A DNA stretch of 64,000 bases from Pseudomonas sp. GM79 (GCF_000282495.1 NZ_AKJE01000111.1:90631-154630), one strand, 5' to 3'. Counted from the first letter of the stretch, positions 9,374 through 19,948 are shown. Notes: generated from the sequence alone by a model not told the origin. Program-made: numbers and translations.

Positions 9374-9468
9374 GGTTCTACCTCTGGCGAAACGGGGGGA
9401 GCGGCACTTTACCGGGTGGTTGGCAGTGAGGCAATTCGACAGGGGATTTGTGGTGGGTGTACCGGCCT

Positions 9469-9544
9469 CTTCGCGAGCAAGCCCGCTCCCACATTGACCG
9501 TGAACACTGGAGATCAAATGTGGGAGCGGACTTGCTCGCGAAGG
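9469..9544. repeat. Inverted REP pair (usg-asd gap)
   Basis: CTTCGCGAGCAAGCCCGCTC and its inverted partner, which has one change (GGGAGCGGACTTGCTCGCGA), flank a 25-base linker. Lies between the asd terminator and usg. Confidence 0.9.
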
Positions 9545-9583
9545 CGGCCGATAAGACACCGGAAAACCCCAGACAAAACACCA

Positions 9584-9616
9584 TAAAAAAACCCGCACCT
9601 CTTTCAAGGCGCGGGC
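9584..9616 (-). terminator. Intrinsic terminator after asd
   Basis: On the minus strand CCCGCGCC pairs with GGTGCGGG across a short loop and is followed by TTTTTTT. It ends 20 bases beyond the asd stop and should uncouple asd from usg. Confidence 0.8.
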
Positions 9617-9635
9617 TCTTCATTGCTTCAACAGA

Positions 9636-10748
9636 TCAACGCTCAAGCAGAATCCGCAGCATGCGACGCAGCGGTTCGGCCGCGCCCCACAGCAGTTGGT
9701 CGCCGACGGTGAAGGCACCGACGAACTGCGAACCCATGTTCAGCTTGCGCAGACGGCCGACCGGTACATTCAGGGTGCCGGTGACCTTTGTAGGGCTCAG
9801 CTCCTGCATGCTGATTTCGCGGTTGTTCGGCACCAGCTTGACCCAAGGGTTGTGCTGGCTGATCAGCCCTTCGATGTCGGCGATCGGCACATCTTTGTTC
9901 AGCTTGATGGTCAGCGCCTGGCTGTGGCAACGCATGGCGCCGATGCGCACGCAGATGCCGTCCACCGGGATCGGGCTCTTGAAGCGACCGAGGATCTTGT
10001 TGGTCTCGGCCTGAGCCTTCCACTCTTCGCGGCTCTGGCCGTTTGGCAGTTCCTTGTCGATCCACGGGATCAGGCTGCCAGCCAGTGGTACGCCGAAGTT
10101 TTCGGTCGGGTAGGCGTCGCTGCGCATGGCTTCGGCAACACGACGGTCGATGTCGAGGATGGCACTGGCCGGGTCGGCCAGTTGATCGGCGACAGCGGCG
10201 TGGGTCACACCCATTTGCTTGATCAGTTCACGCATGTGCTGCGCGCCGCCACCGGAGGCTGCCTGATAGGTCATGGCGCTCATCCACTCGACCAGACCGG
10301 CTTCAAACAGGCCACCCAGGCCCATCAGCATCAGGCTGACGGTGCAGTTGCCGCCGATGTAGTTCTTGGTGCCCGCGTCGAGCTGCTGGTCGATGACCTT
10401 GCGGTTCACCGGGTCCAGCACGATCACCGCGTCATCCTGCATGCGCAGGCTGGAAGCGGCGTCGATCCAGTAACCCTGCCAGCCGGCTTCGCGCAGCTTC
10501 GGGAAAACTTCGCTGGTGTAGTCACCACCCTGGCAGGTCAGAATCACGTCGAGGGTTTTCAGCTCTTCAATGCTGTAAGCGTCCTTGAGCGGAGCAATGT
10601 CCTTGCCCACGGACGGGCCTTGGCCACCGACATTGGAAGTGGTGAAAAACACCGGCTCAATAAGATCGAAATCCTGCTCTTCCAGCATCCGCTGCATGAG
10701 CACGGAACCGACCATACCGCGCCAACCGATCAGACCTACACGTTTCAT
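9636..10748 (-). CDS. asd: Aspartate-semialdehyde dehydrogenase
   Basis: 370 residues, complete. It reduces aspartyl phosphate with NADPH in the shared route to lysine/diaminopimelate, threonine and methionine. The N-terminal NADP loop is VGLIGWRGMVGSVL; the catalytic cysteine lies in YIGGNCTVSLML (near residue 134); QAASGGGAQHM supplies the catalytic glutamine; RIGAMRCHSQALT supplies the substrate arginine and histidine. All are intact, in contrast with the downstream paralogue. It lies between leuB and usg, with terminators on both sides. Confidence 0.97.
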   Translation of the reverse strand: MKRVGLIGWRGMVGSVLMQRMLEEQDFDLIEPVFFTTSNVGGQGPSVGKDIAPLKDAYSIEELKTLDVILTCQGGDYTSEVFPKLREAGWQGYWIDAASSLRMQDDAVIVLDPVNRKVIDQQLDAGTKNYIGGNCTVSLMLMGLGGLFEAGLVEWMSAMTYQAASGGGAQHMRELIKQMGVTHAAVADQLADPASAILDIDRRVAEAMRSDAYPTENFGVPLAGSLIPWIDKELPNGQSREEWKAQAETNKILGRFKSPIPVDGICVRIGAMRCHSQALTIKLNKDVPIADIEGLISQHNPWVKLVPNNREISMQELSPTKVTGTLNVPVGRLRKLNMGSQFVGAFTVGDQLLWGAAEPLRRMLRILLER

Positions 10749-10767
10749 CGCAACTACACCTTCTTAA

Positions 10768-10808
10768 AAGTGGGCCGCTGCTTTCATGGTTGAAAATTGC
10801 AGCGGGCC
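10768..10808 (-). terminator. Probable intrinsic terminator after leuB
   Basis: GCCCGCTGC and GCAGCGGCCC, on the minus strand, form a GC-rich stem around an 18-base loop, followed by ACTTTTAA. It lies directly past the leuB stop. The loop is long and the T-run short, so termination may be partial. Confidence 0.55.
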
Positions 10809-10815
10809 AAAGAGA

Positions 10816-11898
<1,083 letters not shown>

Positions 11899-11978
11899 GC
11901 TTTCCTCATGTCATCAGTCGGCACACCCTTGGGCATGCCCGGAAAAATTCTATCGCTCGGCGGCTTATGTTTCAGAGC

Positions 11979-12746
11979 TTATCGTTCAGCCATCAGCACC
12001 AGCACATCTGTACTGAACGAGCCATCGGCCTCAATCTCAAAATATTCGCGAACTTCATTGCCCATCGATTGCTGCAACTCGCGGATTGCCGCGCGCATCG
12101 CCTGCGGCGTGCGCATGCGCTCGACCCAGGAGGTGTACTCCAGACGCAGCCGTTGGCGCGTGGTGCTGCGGGTATGCAACCCCGCTTCGCTGACCTGACG
12201 CAACCACTCGCCAGCAGAATAATCGCGCACGTGGCTGGTGTCGCGCAGCACTTCGACGCTTTGCAGGTAAGTGTCGAACAACGGGCTGCCCGGCGACAAC
12301 ACATCGATGAACGCCGCCACCCCACCCGGTTTCAGCACCCGGCGAACTTCGCGCAGGGCCAGCCCAAGGTCGCTCCAATGGTGCGCTGAGTAGCGGCTGA
12401 AAACGAAATCGAACTCGCCATCAGCGAACGGCAGGCGCTCGGCGGCACCCAGTACCGTGGACACATTGCTCAAGCCGCGATCGACAGCAGCCGCGGCCAC
12501 TACGTCAAGCATCTGTTGAGACAGGTCGTAAGCCACCACTTCCTTGACCAGCGAAGCCACGTGAAAACTCACATGACCGGCGCCGCAGCCGAGGTCGAGC
12601 ACACGAGCATCGCCCTGCCCCGCCAGTTCAGCCTGTAGCAGCGCGAATTCAGTGCCTTGAGCATGTACGGCGCTGCTCAGATAGGCCGAGGCCTGTTCAC
12701 CGAATTGCTTTTGTACTACCTGACTGTGTGGGGCGGTGCTGGTCAT
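11979..12746 (-). CDS. Class I SAM-dependent methyltransferase (UbiE/BioC-like)
   Basis: 255 residues with a standard Rossmann methyltransferase core: motif I VLDLGCGAGHVSFHV near residue 50, VAYDLSQQML, the AERLPFADGEFDFVFSRYSAHHW acceptor segment, and LREVRRVLKPGGVAAFIDV. These match the Methyltransf_11 group, but no substrate can be named. ATG at 12746 follows AAGGAAG; an upstream extension would enter a REP pair. It sits inside the leuD-leuB interval in the same orientation, without an evident role in leucine synthesis. Confidence 0.88.
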   Translation of the reverse strand: MTSTAPHSQVVQKQFGEQASAYLSSAVHAQGTEFALLQAELAGQGDARVLDLGCGAGHVSFHVASLVKEVVAYDLSQQMLDVVAAAAVDRGLSNVSTVLGAAERLPFADGEFDFVFSRYSAHHWSDLGLALREVRRVLKPGGVAAFIDVLSPGSPLFDTYLQSVEVLRDTSHVRDYSAGEWLRQVSEAGLHTRSTTRQRLRLEYTSWVERMRTPQAMRAAIRELQQSMGNEVREYFEIEADGSFSTDVLVLMAER

Positions 12747-12792
12747 GGGGACTTCCTTTTGGGAATGAGTCTTGTGGTGTCTGGGCTGCCGT

Positions 12793-12869
12793 CTTCGCGA
12801 GCAAGCCCGCTCCCACAGAGGTTTTGTGAACACCGCAAATCCAATGTGGGAGCGGGCTTGCTCGCGAAG
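12793..12869. repeat. Inverted REP pair (leuD-methyltransferase gap)
   Basis: Two facing REP palindromes (CTTCGCGAGCAAGCCCGCTC and its reverse complement) about 30 bases apart. As in other copies here, they sit between consecutive genes of one strand, where such pairs often stabilise or attenuate polycistronic mRNA. Confidence 0.9.
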
Positions 12870-12906
12870 AGGCCGGCCCTGCCCACATCAATTTCGGATC
12901 GATCAA

Positions 12907-13551
12907 TCACGCGTCACGAAACAACCACGGCTGGCTCGCGCGGTGTTTGGCTTCAAACGTGGCAATCGCCTCGTGGTCCTGCAAGGTCAGGCCGATATCG
13001 TCCAGGCCATTGAGCAGGCAGTGCTTGCGGAACGCATCAATCTCAAAACTCAACACCTTGCCATCCGGACGGGTCACGGTCTGGGCTTGCAGATCAACCT
13101 GCAACTGATAGCCCGGAGTCGCCTCAACCTGCTGGAACAGTTCATCAACTTCAGCGTCGCTCAGAATGATCGGCAGCAGGCCGTTCTTGAAGCTGTTGTT
13201 GAAGAAGATGTCGGCATAGCTCGGCGCGATGATGCTGCGGAAACCGTACTCTTCCAGCGCCCACGGCGCGTGCTCGCGGCTGGAGCCGCAACCGAAGTTT
13301 TCGCGGGCCAGCAACACGCTGGCGCCCTGATAACGCTCGGCATTGAGGACGAAGTCCTTGTTCAACGGGCGCTTGGAGTTGTCCTGATACGGCTGCCCGA
13401 CATCCAGGTAACGCCACTCATCGAACAGGTTCGGGCCGAAACCGGTGCGCTTGATCGACTTCAAGAACTGCTTCGGAATGATCTGATCGGTGTCGACGTT
13501 GGCACGATCCAAAGGCGCGACAAGACCAGTGTGCTGGGTAAAAGCTTTCAT
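12907..13551 (-). CDS. leuD: 3-isopropylmalate dehydratase small subunit
   Basis: 214 residues, the swivel subunit of isopropylmalate isomerase, which acts with LeuC. Typical features are MKAFTQHTGLVAPLDRANVD, TDQIIPKQFLKSI, and NFGCGSSREHAPWALEEYG, the substrate-binding loop. The gene follows leuC by 11 bases, so the two subunits are surely cotranscribed. Confidence 0.97.
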   Translation of the reverse strand: MKAFTQHTGLVAPLDRANVDTDQIIPKQFLKSIKRTGFGPNLFDEWRYLDVGQPYQDNSKRPLNKDFVLNAERYQGASVLLARENFGCGSSREHAPWALEEYGFRSIIAPSYADIFFNNSFKNGLLPIILSDAEVDELFQQVEATPGYQLQVDLQAQTVTRPDGKVLSFEIDAFRKHCLLNGLDDIGLTLQDHEAIATFEAKHRASQPWLFRDA

Positions 13552-13562
13552 GCTGCGCTCCT

Positions 13563-14981
13563 TTAGATCAATTCACGGACGTCGACGAAACGACCGTTTA
13601 CCGCGGCGGCGGCGGCCATGGCCGGGCTGACGAGGTGCGTACGGCCACCCGCGCCCTGACGGCCTTCGAAGTTACGGTTGGAGGTCGACGCGCAATGCTC
13701 GCCCGACTCCAAACGGTCCGGGTTCATCGCCAGACACATCGAGCAACCAGGCTCACGCCATTCGAAACCGGCTTCGAGGAAAATCTTGTCCAGACCTTCG
13801 GATTCGGCCTGAGCCTTCACCAGCCCCGAACCCGGCACCACGATGGCCTGCTTGATGGTCGACGCCACTTTGCGGCCCTTGGCGATCACGGCAGCAGCGC
13901 GCAGGTCTTCGATCCGCGAGTTGGTGCAGGAGCCAATGAATACGCGGTCCAGCTGAATGTCGGTGATCGCCTGATTGGCGGTCAAACCCATGTATTTCAA
14001 AGCGCGTTCGATGGAGCCACGCTTGACCAGGTCCATTTCCTTCGCAGGATCGGGAACGTTCTGATCGACAGCCAAGACCATCTCAGGCGAGGTACCCCAG
14101 CTGACTTGCGGCTTGATCTGAGTGGCATCGAGCTCGACGATGGTGTCGAACTTGGCATCCGCGTCGGAGACCAGGTCTTTCCAGGCCTCGACAGCCAAGT
14201 CCCATTCCGCGCCTTTCGGAGCAAATGGACGGCCCTTCACGTAAGCCACGGTTTTTTCGTCAGCCGCCACCAGGCCAACGCGAGCGCCGGCTTCGATGGA
14301 CATGTTGCAGATAGTCATGCGGCCTTCGACCGACAGATCGCGAATCGCGCTGCCGGCGAACTCGATGGCGTGGCCATTACCGCCGGCGGTGCCGATTTTG
14401 CCGATCACGGCGAGGACGATGTCCTTGGCGGTCACGCCGAACGGCAATTGGCCTTCGACCGATACCAGCATGTTCTTCATTTTTTTCGCGACCAGGCACT
14501 GAGTGGCGAGCACGTGCTCGACCTCGGAAGTGCCAATACCGTGAGCCAAGGCACCAAACGCGCCGTGGGTCGAGGTGTGGGAGTCGCCGCAAACCACGGT
14601 CATGCCCGGCAACGTTGCGCCCTGCTCCGGACCAATGACGTGGACGATGCCTTGGCGGACATCATTCATCTTGAATTCGACGATGCCGTATTCGTCGCAG
14701 TTATCGTCGAGGGTCTGAACCTGCAAACGCGATACCTGGTCGACAATCGCTTCGATGCCGCCCTTGCGCTCCGCAGTAGTCGGAACGTTGTGGTCCGGGG
14801 TCGCGATGTTGGCATCGATGCGCCAAGGCTTGCGCCCGGCCAGACGCAGGCCTTCGAAGGCTTGCGGCGAGGTCACTTCGTGGATGATGTGACGATCGAT
14901 GTAGATCAGCGCCGAGCCATCGTCGCGCTGCTTGACCAAATGCGAATCCCAGAGCTTGTCGTAGAGCGTTTTGCCGGCCAT
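13563..14981 (-). CDS. leuC: 3-isopropylmalate dehydratase large subunit
   Basis: 472 residues. It carries the [4Fe-4S] cluster that isomerises 2- to 3-isopropylmalate. The three cluster cysteines lie in FIGSCTNSRIEDL and PGCSMCLAMNPD; VCGDSHTSTHGAFG and ASTSNRNFEGRQG are the other aconitase-family signatures. The start is preceded by TGAGGAAACC. No leucine-rich leader peptide is visible upstream, so control is more likely by the divergent LysR regulator than by attenuation (inference). Confidence 0.97.
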   Translation of the reverse strand: MAGKTLYDKLWDSHLVKQRDDGSALIYIDRHIIHEVTSPQAFEGLRLAGRKPWRIDANIATPDHNVPTTAERKGGIEAIVDQVSRLQVQTLDDNCDEYGIVEFKMNDVRQGIVHVIGPEQGATLPGMTVVCGDSHTSTHGAFGALAHGIGTSEVEHVLATQCLVAKKMKNMLVSVEGQLPFGVTAKDIVLAVIGKIGTAGGNGHAIEFAGSAIRDLSVEGRMTICNMSIEAGARVGLVAADEKTVAYVKGRPFAPKGAEWDLAVEAWKDLVSDADAKFDTIVELDATQIKPQVSWGTSPEMVLAVDQNVPDPAKEMDLVKRGSIERALKYMGLTANQAITDIQLDRVFIGSCTNSRIEDLRAAAVIAKGRKVASTIKQAIVVPGSGLVKAQAESEGLDKIFLEAGFEWREPGCSMCLAMNPDRLESGEHCASTSNRNFEGRQGAGGRTHLVSPAMAAAAAVNGRFVDVRELI

Positions 14982-15099
14982 CAGACGGTTTCCTCATCAG
15001 CTTGTTTCTATGCCCTGGATCTTGAGCAATCTCAATAACCCTTTGGCTTGTGAGGTCGATCCTAGGGGGTTACATTAAATAACTCAAATTCATATTTTT

Positions 15100-15112
15100 T
15101 ATGCTTTGCATA
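15100..15112. promoter_or_regulatory. Palindromic operator candidate between leuC and the LysR gene
   Basis: TATGCTTTGCATA is a perfect 13-bp palindrome (TATGC-TTT-GCATA) in an AT-rich stretch between the divergent leuC and LysR genes. It contains the T-N11-A spacing typical of LysR-family sites. Its position 30 bases before the regulator's ATG fits autoregulation. Confidence 0.5.
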
Positions 15113-15141
15113 ACCAACTGGAATGCCACCGAGACATCATC

Positions 15142-16032
15142 ATGGACCTCGCCAACCTCAATGCTTTTATCGCGATTGCCGAGACCGGAAGCTTCTCCGG
15201 CGCTGGCGAACGGCTACACCTGACGCAACCCGCCATCAGCAAGCGCATCGCCGGACTGGAGCAGCAATTGAAGGTACGGCTGTTCGATCGTCTGGGCCGG
15301 GAAGTCAGCCTGACCGAAGCCGGTCGCGCCCTGCTGCCACGGGCCTATCAGATCCTCAATGTACTGGATGACACCCGCCGCGCCCTGACCAACCTGACCG
15401 GCGAAGTCTCCGGTCGTCTGACATTGGCCACCAGTCATCACATCGGCCTGCACCGTTTACCGCCCTTATTAAGGGAGTTCACTCGACGTTACCCACAAGT
15501 GGCGCTGGATATTCAGTTCCTCGATTCGGAAGTTGCTTACGAAGAAATCCTCCATGGCCGCGCCGAACTGGCGGTAATCACCCTTGCACCGGAACCCCAC
15601 GCACTGGTCAAGGCCACGCCGGTGTGGGACGACCCGCTGGATTTCGTGGTCGCCCCAGAGCATTCGCTGATCGCTAACGGTCCGGTCAGCCTGGCGGATA
15701 TTGCCCTGCACCCCGCGGTTTTCCCCGGCGGCAACACCTTTACCCACCACATCGTGCAGCGCCTGTTCGAGGCCCAGGGCCTGACGCCGAACATCGCCAT
15801 GAGCACGAATTATCTGGAAACCATAAAAATGATGGTCTCGATCGGCCTCGCCTGGAGCGTTTTGCCGCGCACCATGCTGGACGATCAAGTGGCGCGCATA
15901 CCTTTGCCGGGCATACAGCTCACTCGCCAGCTAGGCTATATCCTGCACACCGAACGGACGCTGTCGAACGCGGCACGGGCCTTCATGGCTCTGCTGGATG
16001 CACAAATCGATCAGCCAGGGACTCGCGGCTAA
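15142..16032 (+). CDS. LysR-family transcriptional regulator
   Basis: 296 residues from the ATG at 15142 (MDLANLNAFIAIAETGSFSG). A TTG at 15106 would add 12 residues but would overlap the probable operator. The N-terminal winged helix-turn-helix is clear (AGERLHLTQPAISKRIAGLEQQL), followed by a periplasmic-binding-type effector domain (SGRLTLATSHHIGLHRLPPLL). It diverges from leuC, as in other pseudomonads, so the leu genes are the natural target; the effector is unknown. Confidence 0.9.
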   Translation: MDLANLNAFIAIAETGSFSGAGERLHLTQPAISKRIAGLEQQLKVRLFDRLGREVSLTEAGRALLPRAYQILNVLDDTRRALTNLTGEVSGRLTLATSHHIGLHRLPPLLREFTRRYPQVALDIQFLDSEVAYEEILHGRAELAVITLAPEPHALVKATPVWDDPLDFVVAPEHSLIANGPVSLADIALHPAVFPGGNTFTHHIVQRLFEAQGLTPNIAMSTNYLETIKMMVSIGLAWSVLPRTMLDDQVARIPLPGIQLTRQLGYILHTERTLSNAARAFMALLDAQIDQPGTRG

Positions 16033-16116
16033 GCTGTGCTTCTTCTTTTTGTGCTACGCCTATAGAGCCCCAAAACCCTGTGCCTAACGCCCAATTCAGC
16101 CCAAGGCCTGTTATCC

Positions 16117-19100
16117 ATGCCCAAATCTGTTGAACGTATGCCGCCGATGCCGCGAATTCAGGCACTTGACCCCAAACGGTCCGAGCAGAGCTGGGAAAGC
16201 GCCCCGCAGTTGCTGGCGGCCCTCAACGGCGCTCGGCTAGGCGCCTGGTATTGGGACATCGAGCGGGGGCAAATCAGTTGGTCACGGGGGACTCAGGCGT
16301 TGTTCGGCTTCGATCCCCGGCAGCCGTTGCCCGAGGACCTGGAATACCTCGACCTGCTGCCCCAGGAAGATCGGGCAAAAGCCATTCGCGCTTTCCATGC
16401 GGTGATCGCCGGCGCACCGCTGGAACAGGCCATGCACCACCGCATCCGCTGGCCCGATGGCAGCCTGCATTGGCTGGAGATCAACGGCAGCCTGCTGCCG
16501 GACAAAAACGGCCGGCCACGAATGATAGGGGTCATTCGTGAAATCACCCATCAGCGCCAACGCGAACAGGCACTGAGCAGCTCGGAAAAGCGCTTCGCCA
16601 CGCTGTTTCACCTGTGCCCGAACATGGTCCTGCTGACCCGCCAGGAAGACGGCCTGATCAGCGAAGCCAACCAGTATTTCGAAAGCCTGTTCGGCTGGCC
16701 GGTGCAAGACGCCATCGGCCGAACCACGCTGGAACTGGGCCTTTGGGTCAACCCGGAGCAACGGGTGCAACTGGTCAAGGCCACCAAGGCCAAAGGCGAG
16801 CTGATCAACATGGAGGTGCAATTTCGCGCCAGCAACGGGCAGGTTCACGACGGCATCCTCAGCGCGCAAAAGGTCGAACTCGAAGGCCAGCCTTACCTGC
16901 TGAGCACATTCCTCGACACCACCGAACGCAAAATCGCCGAGCACGCCCTCAAAGACAGCCAGGAACGCCTGGACCTGGCCCTGGATTCGGCGCAACTCGG
17001 CACCTGGGACTGGCACATTCCCAGCGGCATGCTTTACGGCTCGGCGCGGGCCGCCCAGTTACATGGGCTGGACCCCAAACCCTTCCATGAATCCTTCGAT
17101 GCGTTTTTCGAAGGCGTGCCCGACGAAGAACGCGGCACCATGCGCGACGCCTACCGCAGCCTGCGCGAAGGCCCGGCCGGCAATTACCAGCTGACTTACC
17201 GCGTGCAGCTAACGGATGGCAGCTCGCGCTACCTGGAAAGCCGCGCCAGACTCTACCGCGATGAACAGGGCAACCCGTTGCGCATGGCCGGCACACTGCT
17301 GGACATCACTGATCAGGTAGAGCGCGAACAGCAACTGGTGGCGTCGGAAGAGAAATTCGCCACCCTGTTCCAGGTCAGCCCGGACCCGATCTGCGTCACG
17401 CGCCAGGACACCGGTCACTTCATCGAGATCAACTCCAGCTTCACTCAAACGTTCGGCTGGAGCACCGTCGACGTGATTGGCCGCAGTGCCGACGAAATCG
17501 GCCTGTGGGACGCTTCGGCGAAGAGCCTGCAAAGGATCGAGCGGGTCATCCGCGAACAGGGCCTGAACAATGTGGCGATCATCGTCCGGCACAAGGACGG
17601 ACAGTCCCTGACCTGCGTGATATCGAGCCGGCAGATCAGCGTCGGCGACCAACCCTGCATCGTCACCACCCTGCGCGACATCACCCAGCAGCAACGCTCG
17701 GAAGCGGCGCTCAAGGCCAGCGAGGAGAAGTTTGCCAAGGCCTTCCACTCAAGCCCCGACGCCATCACCATTACCGAGCGCGACACCGGACGCTACCTGG
17801 AGGTTAACGATGGCTTCTGTCGCCTGACTGGCTACCGCGCCGATGAAGTGGTCGGCCGCACGGTGTATCAGGTGGGCATCTGGGCCGAAGAGAAACAACG
17901 CTCGGCGTTGCTGGCGGAACTACAGATCAAGGGCCGGGTTCACCATCAGGAAATGCTCGGGCGCAACAAACGCGGCGAGTTGTTGACCGTCGAAGTCTCG
18001 GTGGAGCCGATCACCCTCAACGAAACGGCGTGCCTGCTGCTGACCGCCCGAGACGTCAGCTTGCTGAAAAACGCCGAAGCGCAGATCCGTCACCTGGCCT
18101 ACCACGACCCGCTGACCAACCTGCCCAACCGCGCCCTGTTGATGGATCGTCTGAGCCAGCAGATCGCCCTGCTCAAACGCCACAACCTTCGAGGCGCGCT
18201 GATGTTCCTCGACCTCGATCACTTCAAGCACATCAACGACTCCCTCGGTCACCCGGTGGGCGATACGGTGCTGAAGATCATCACCGCGCGCCTTGAAGCC
18301 AGCGTGCGCATGGAGGACACCGTCGCGCGCCTGGGCGGTGACGAATTCGTGGTGCTGCTGAGCGGCCTGGAAGGTTCGCGCAGCGACGTCAGCGCTCAGG
18401 TCCGGGAGTTGGCGGATACCTTGCGCGAACTGCTGTCCGAACCGATGTTCCTCGACGGACAGCGCCTGCAAGTAACACCGAGCATCGGCATCGCGCTGAT
18501 CCCCGACCACGGCTCGACCCCGACCGACCTGCTCAAACGCGCCGATATCGCCCTCTACCGCGCCAAGGATTCAGGCCGCAACACCACGCAGATGTACCAC
18601 AACACCATGCAAAAGGCCGCCAGTGAACGCCTGCGCATGGAAACCGACCTGCGCCTGGCCCTTTCCCGGGGTGAATTCAGCGTGCAATACCAACCGCAGG
18701 TGGACGCCCGCAACAACCGCATTACCGGCGCCGAAGCCTTGGTACGCTGGCACCATCCGAAATTGGGCGCGCAATCACCCACAGAGTTCATCAAGGTGCT
18801 GGAAGACAGCGGGCTGATTCTGGAAGTCGGCACATGGATCCTTGACGAAGCCTGCGCTGCCTTCAAACATCTGATCGCCAAGGGCCTGATCAATCCGCTC
18901 GATTTCAGCCTGTGCGTGAACATCAGCCCCCGGCAATTCCGTCAGAACGATTTCGTCGAACGCATCGAACACAGCCTCGGCAGCCACGGCCTGCCCTGCT
19001 CGTTGCTGAAACTGGAAATCACCGAAGGCATCGTCATCCAGAACCTGGACGACACCATCAGCAAAATGCGGCGCCTGAAAAAACTCGGCGTGAGCTTTGC

Positions 19101-19395
19101 GATGGACGATTTCGGTACCGGTTATTCCTCGCTGACCTACCTCAAGCGCCTGCCGGTAGACACCCTGAAAATCGACCAGTCGTTCATCCGCGATGCCACC
19201 ACCGACCCCAACGATGCCGAAATCATTCGCGCCATCGTCGCCATGGCCCGCAGTCTGGAGTTGGAAGTCATCGCCGAAGGGGTGGAAACCCTGGAGCAAC
19301 TGGCGTTTTTGCAGGGGCTGGGCTGCCATTTGTATCAAGGGTATTTGCACAGCCGGCCGCTGCCGGTTGAGGAGTTTCAGAAACTGTTGAAATAA
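16117..19395 (+). CDS. Soluble five-PAS diguanylate cyclase/phosphodiesterase (GGDEF-EAL)
   Basis: 1092 residues without a membrane segment. Five PAS/PAC repeats can be traced, at about 30-150, 155-275, 285-400, 405-525 and 530-650; each ends in a VIREITHQ- or TTLRDITQQ-like PAC strand. The GGDEF domain follows (RLGGDEFVVL near residue 739) with an inhibitory-site RMED five residues before GGDEF, then an EAL domain (GAEALVRWHH near 872; DDFGTGYSSLTYL). Both catalytic signatures look intact, so the net direction of c-di-GMP turnover cannot be told. No heme or flavin ligand could be recognised in the PAS repeats. It stands alone, closed by a bidirectional terminator. Confidence 0.93.
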   Translation: MPKSVERMPPMPRIQALDPKRSEQSWESAPQLLAALNGARLGAWYWDIERGQISWSRGTQALFGFDPRQPLPEDLEYLDLLPQEDRAKAIRAFHAVIAGAPLEQAMHHRIRWPDGSLHWLEINGSLLPDKNGRPRMIGVIREITHQRQREQALSSSEKRFATLFHLCPNMVLLTRQEDGLISEANQYFESLFGWPVQDAIGRTTLELGLWVNPEQRVQLVKATKAKGELINMEVQFRASNGQVHDGILSAQKVELEGQPYLLSTFLDTTERKIAEHALKDSQERLDLALDSAQLGTWDWHIPSGMLYGSARAAQLHGLDPKPFHESFDAFFEGVPDEERGTMRDAYRSLREGPAGNYQLTYRVQLTDGSSRYLESRARLYRDEQGNPLRMAGTLLDITDQVEREQQLVASEEKFATLFQVSPDPICVTRQDTGHFIEINSSFTQTFGWSTVDVIGRSADEIGLWDASAKSLQRIERVIREQGLNNVAIIVRHKDGQSLTCVISSRQISVGDQPCIVTTLRDITQQQRSEAALKASEEKFAKAFHSSPDAITITERDTGRYLEVNDGFCRLTGYRADEVVGRTVYQVGIWAEEKQRSALLAELQIKGRVHHQEMLGRNKRGELLTVEVSVEPITLNETACLLLTARDVSLLKNAEAQIRHLAYHDPLTNLPNRALLMDRLSQQIALLKRHNLRGALMFLDLDHFKHINDSLGHPVGDTVLKIITARLEASVRMEDTVARLGGDEFVVLLSGLEGSRSDVSAQVRELADTLRELLSEPMFLDGQRLQVTPSIGIALIPDHGSTPTDLLKRADIALYRAKDSGRNTTQMYHNTMQKAASERLRMETDLRLALSRGEFSVQYQPQVDARNNRITGAEALVRWHHPKLGAQSPTEFIKVLEDSGLILEVGTWILDEACAAFKHLIAKGLINPLDFSLCVNISPRQFRQNDFVERIEHSLGSHGLPCSLLKLEITEGIVIQNLDDTISKMRRLKKLGVSFAMDDFGTGYSSLTYLKRLPVDTLKIDQSFIRDATTDPNDAEIIRAIVAMARSLELEVIAEGVETLEQLAFLQGLGCHLYQGYLHSRPLPVEEFQKLLK

Positions 19396-19455
19396 GGCGA
19401 TGCAGCAACTGCCGAGCCGCTACGTACGGCTGTAGCAGCTGCTACGAATGGGCAC

Positions 19456-19490
19456 AAAAAAGGGCGCCGGTGGATGGCGCCCTTTTTGTT
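19456..19490. terminator. Bidirectional terminator between GGDEF-EAL gene and hsp20
   Basis: AAAAAAGGGCGCC and GGCGCCCTTTTT form a strong stem with a 7-base loop and T-runs on both strands, serving the two convergent genes. Confidence 0.85.
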
Positions 19491-19498
19491 GCTTTGAC

Positions 19499-19945
19499 TC
19501 AGTGCTGCAGAGCCGGTTTTTCCGTCCCGTTGATCGGGATGCGTTTGGCTTTCGCTTCTTCCGGAATCACGCGCAGCAGGTCGATGCTCAACAAACCGTT
19601 GCGCAGTTCGGCGGCCTTGATTTCAATGTGGTCCGCCAGACGGAACGACAGTTTGAAGGCGCGCTGAGCGATGCCTTGGTACAAGTAAGTGACGCTTTCG
19701 TCCGCGTCACGTTTGCCGCCACTGATGGTCAGCACACCTTTCTCCACTTGCAGGTCCAGGTCTTCTTCCTGGAAACCGGCGGCCGCTACGACAATGCGGT
19801 ATTGATCATCACCGTATTTTTCAACGTTGTAGGGTGGATAGGTGCTGCCTGGCTCATTGCGCAGAGCGGTTTCGAACAGGTCGTTGAAACGGTCGAAACC
19901 TACCGAGGAACGGAACAGTGGGGCCAGGGAAAATGCAGTACTCAT
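19499..19945 (-). CDS. ibpA: Small heat-shock protein (Hsp20/IbpA)
   Basis: 148 residues. An ATP-independent holdase that binds unfolding proteins. It begins MSTAFSLAPLFRSSVGFDRF, close to IbpA proteins; the alpha-crystallin domain spans about 35-130 (YNVEKYGDDQYRIVVAAAGF, LTISGGKRD, RNGLLSIDL). The C-terminal KRIPI is the I-x-I-like oligomerisation motif. Regulation is unusually legible: a sigma-32-type promoter and a ROSE-like 5' leader lie directly upstream. Confidence 0.95.
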   Translation of the reverse strand: MSTAFSLAPLFRSSVGFDRFNDLFETALRNEPGSTYPPYNVEKYGDDQYRIVVAAAGFQEEDLDLQVEKGVLTISGGKRDADESVTYLYQGIAQRAFKLSFRLADHIEIKAAELRNGLLSIDLLRVIPEEAKAKRIPINGTEKPALQH

Positions 19946-19948
19946 GAT

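Noticed and set aside
14982..15141. Leucine attenuator before leuC
   Set aside because: No leader peptide with consecutive leucine codons and no terminator/antiterminator pair on the minus strand.
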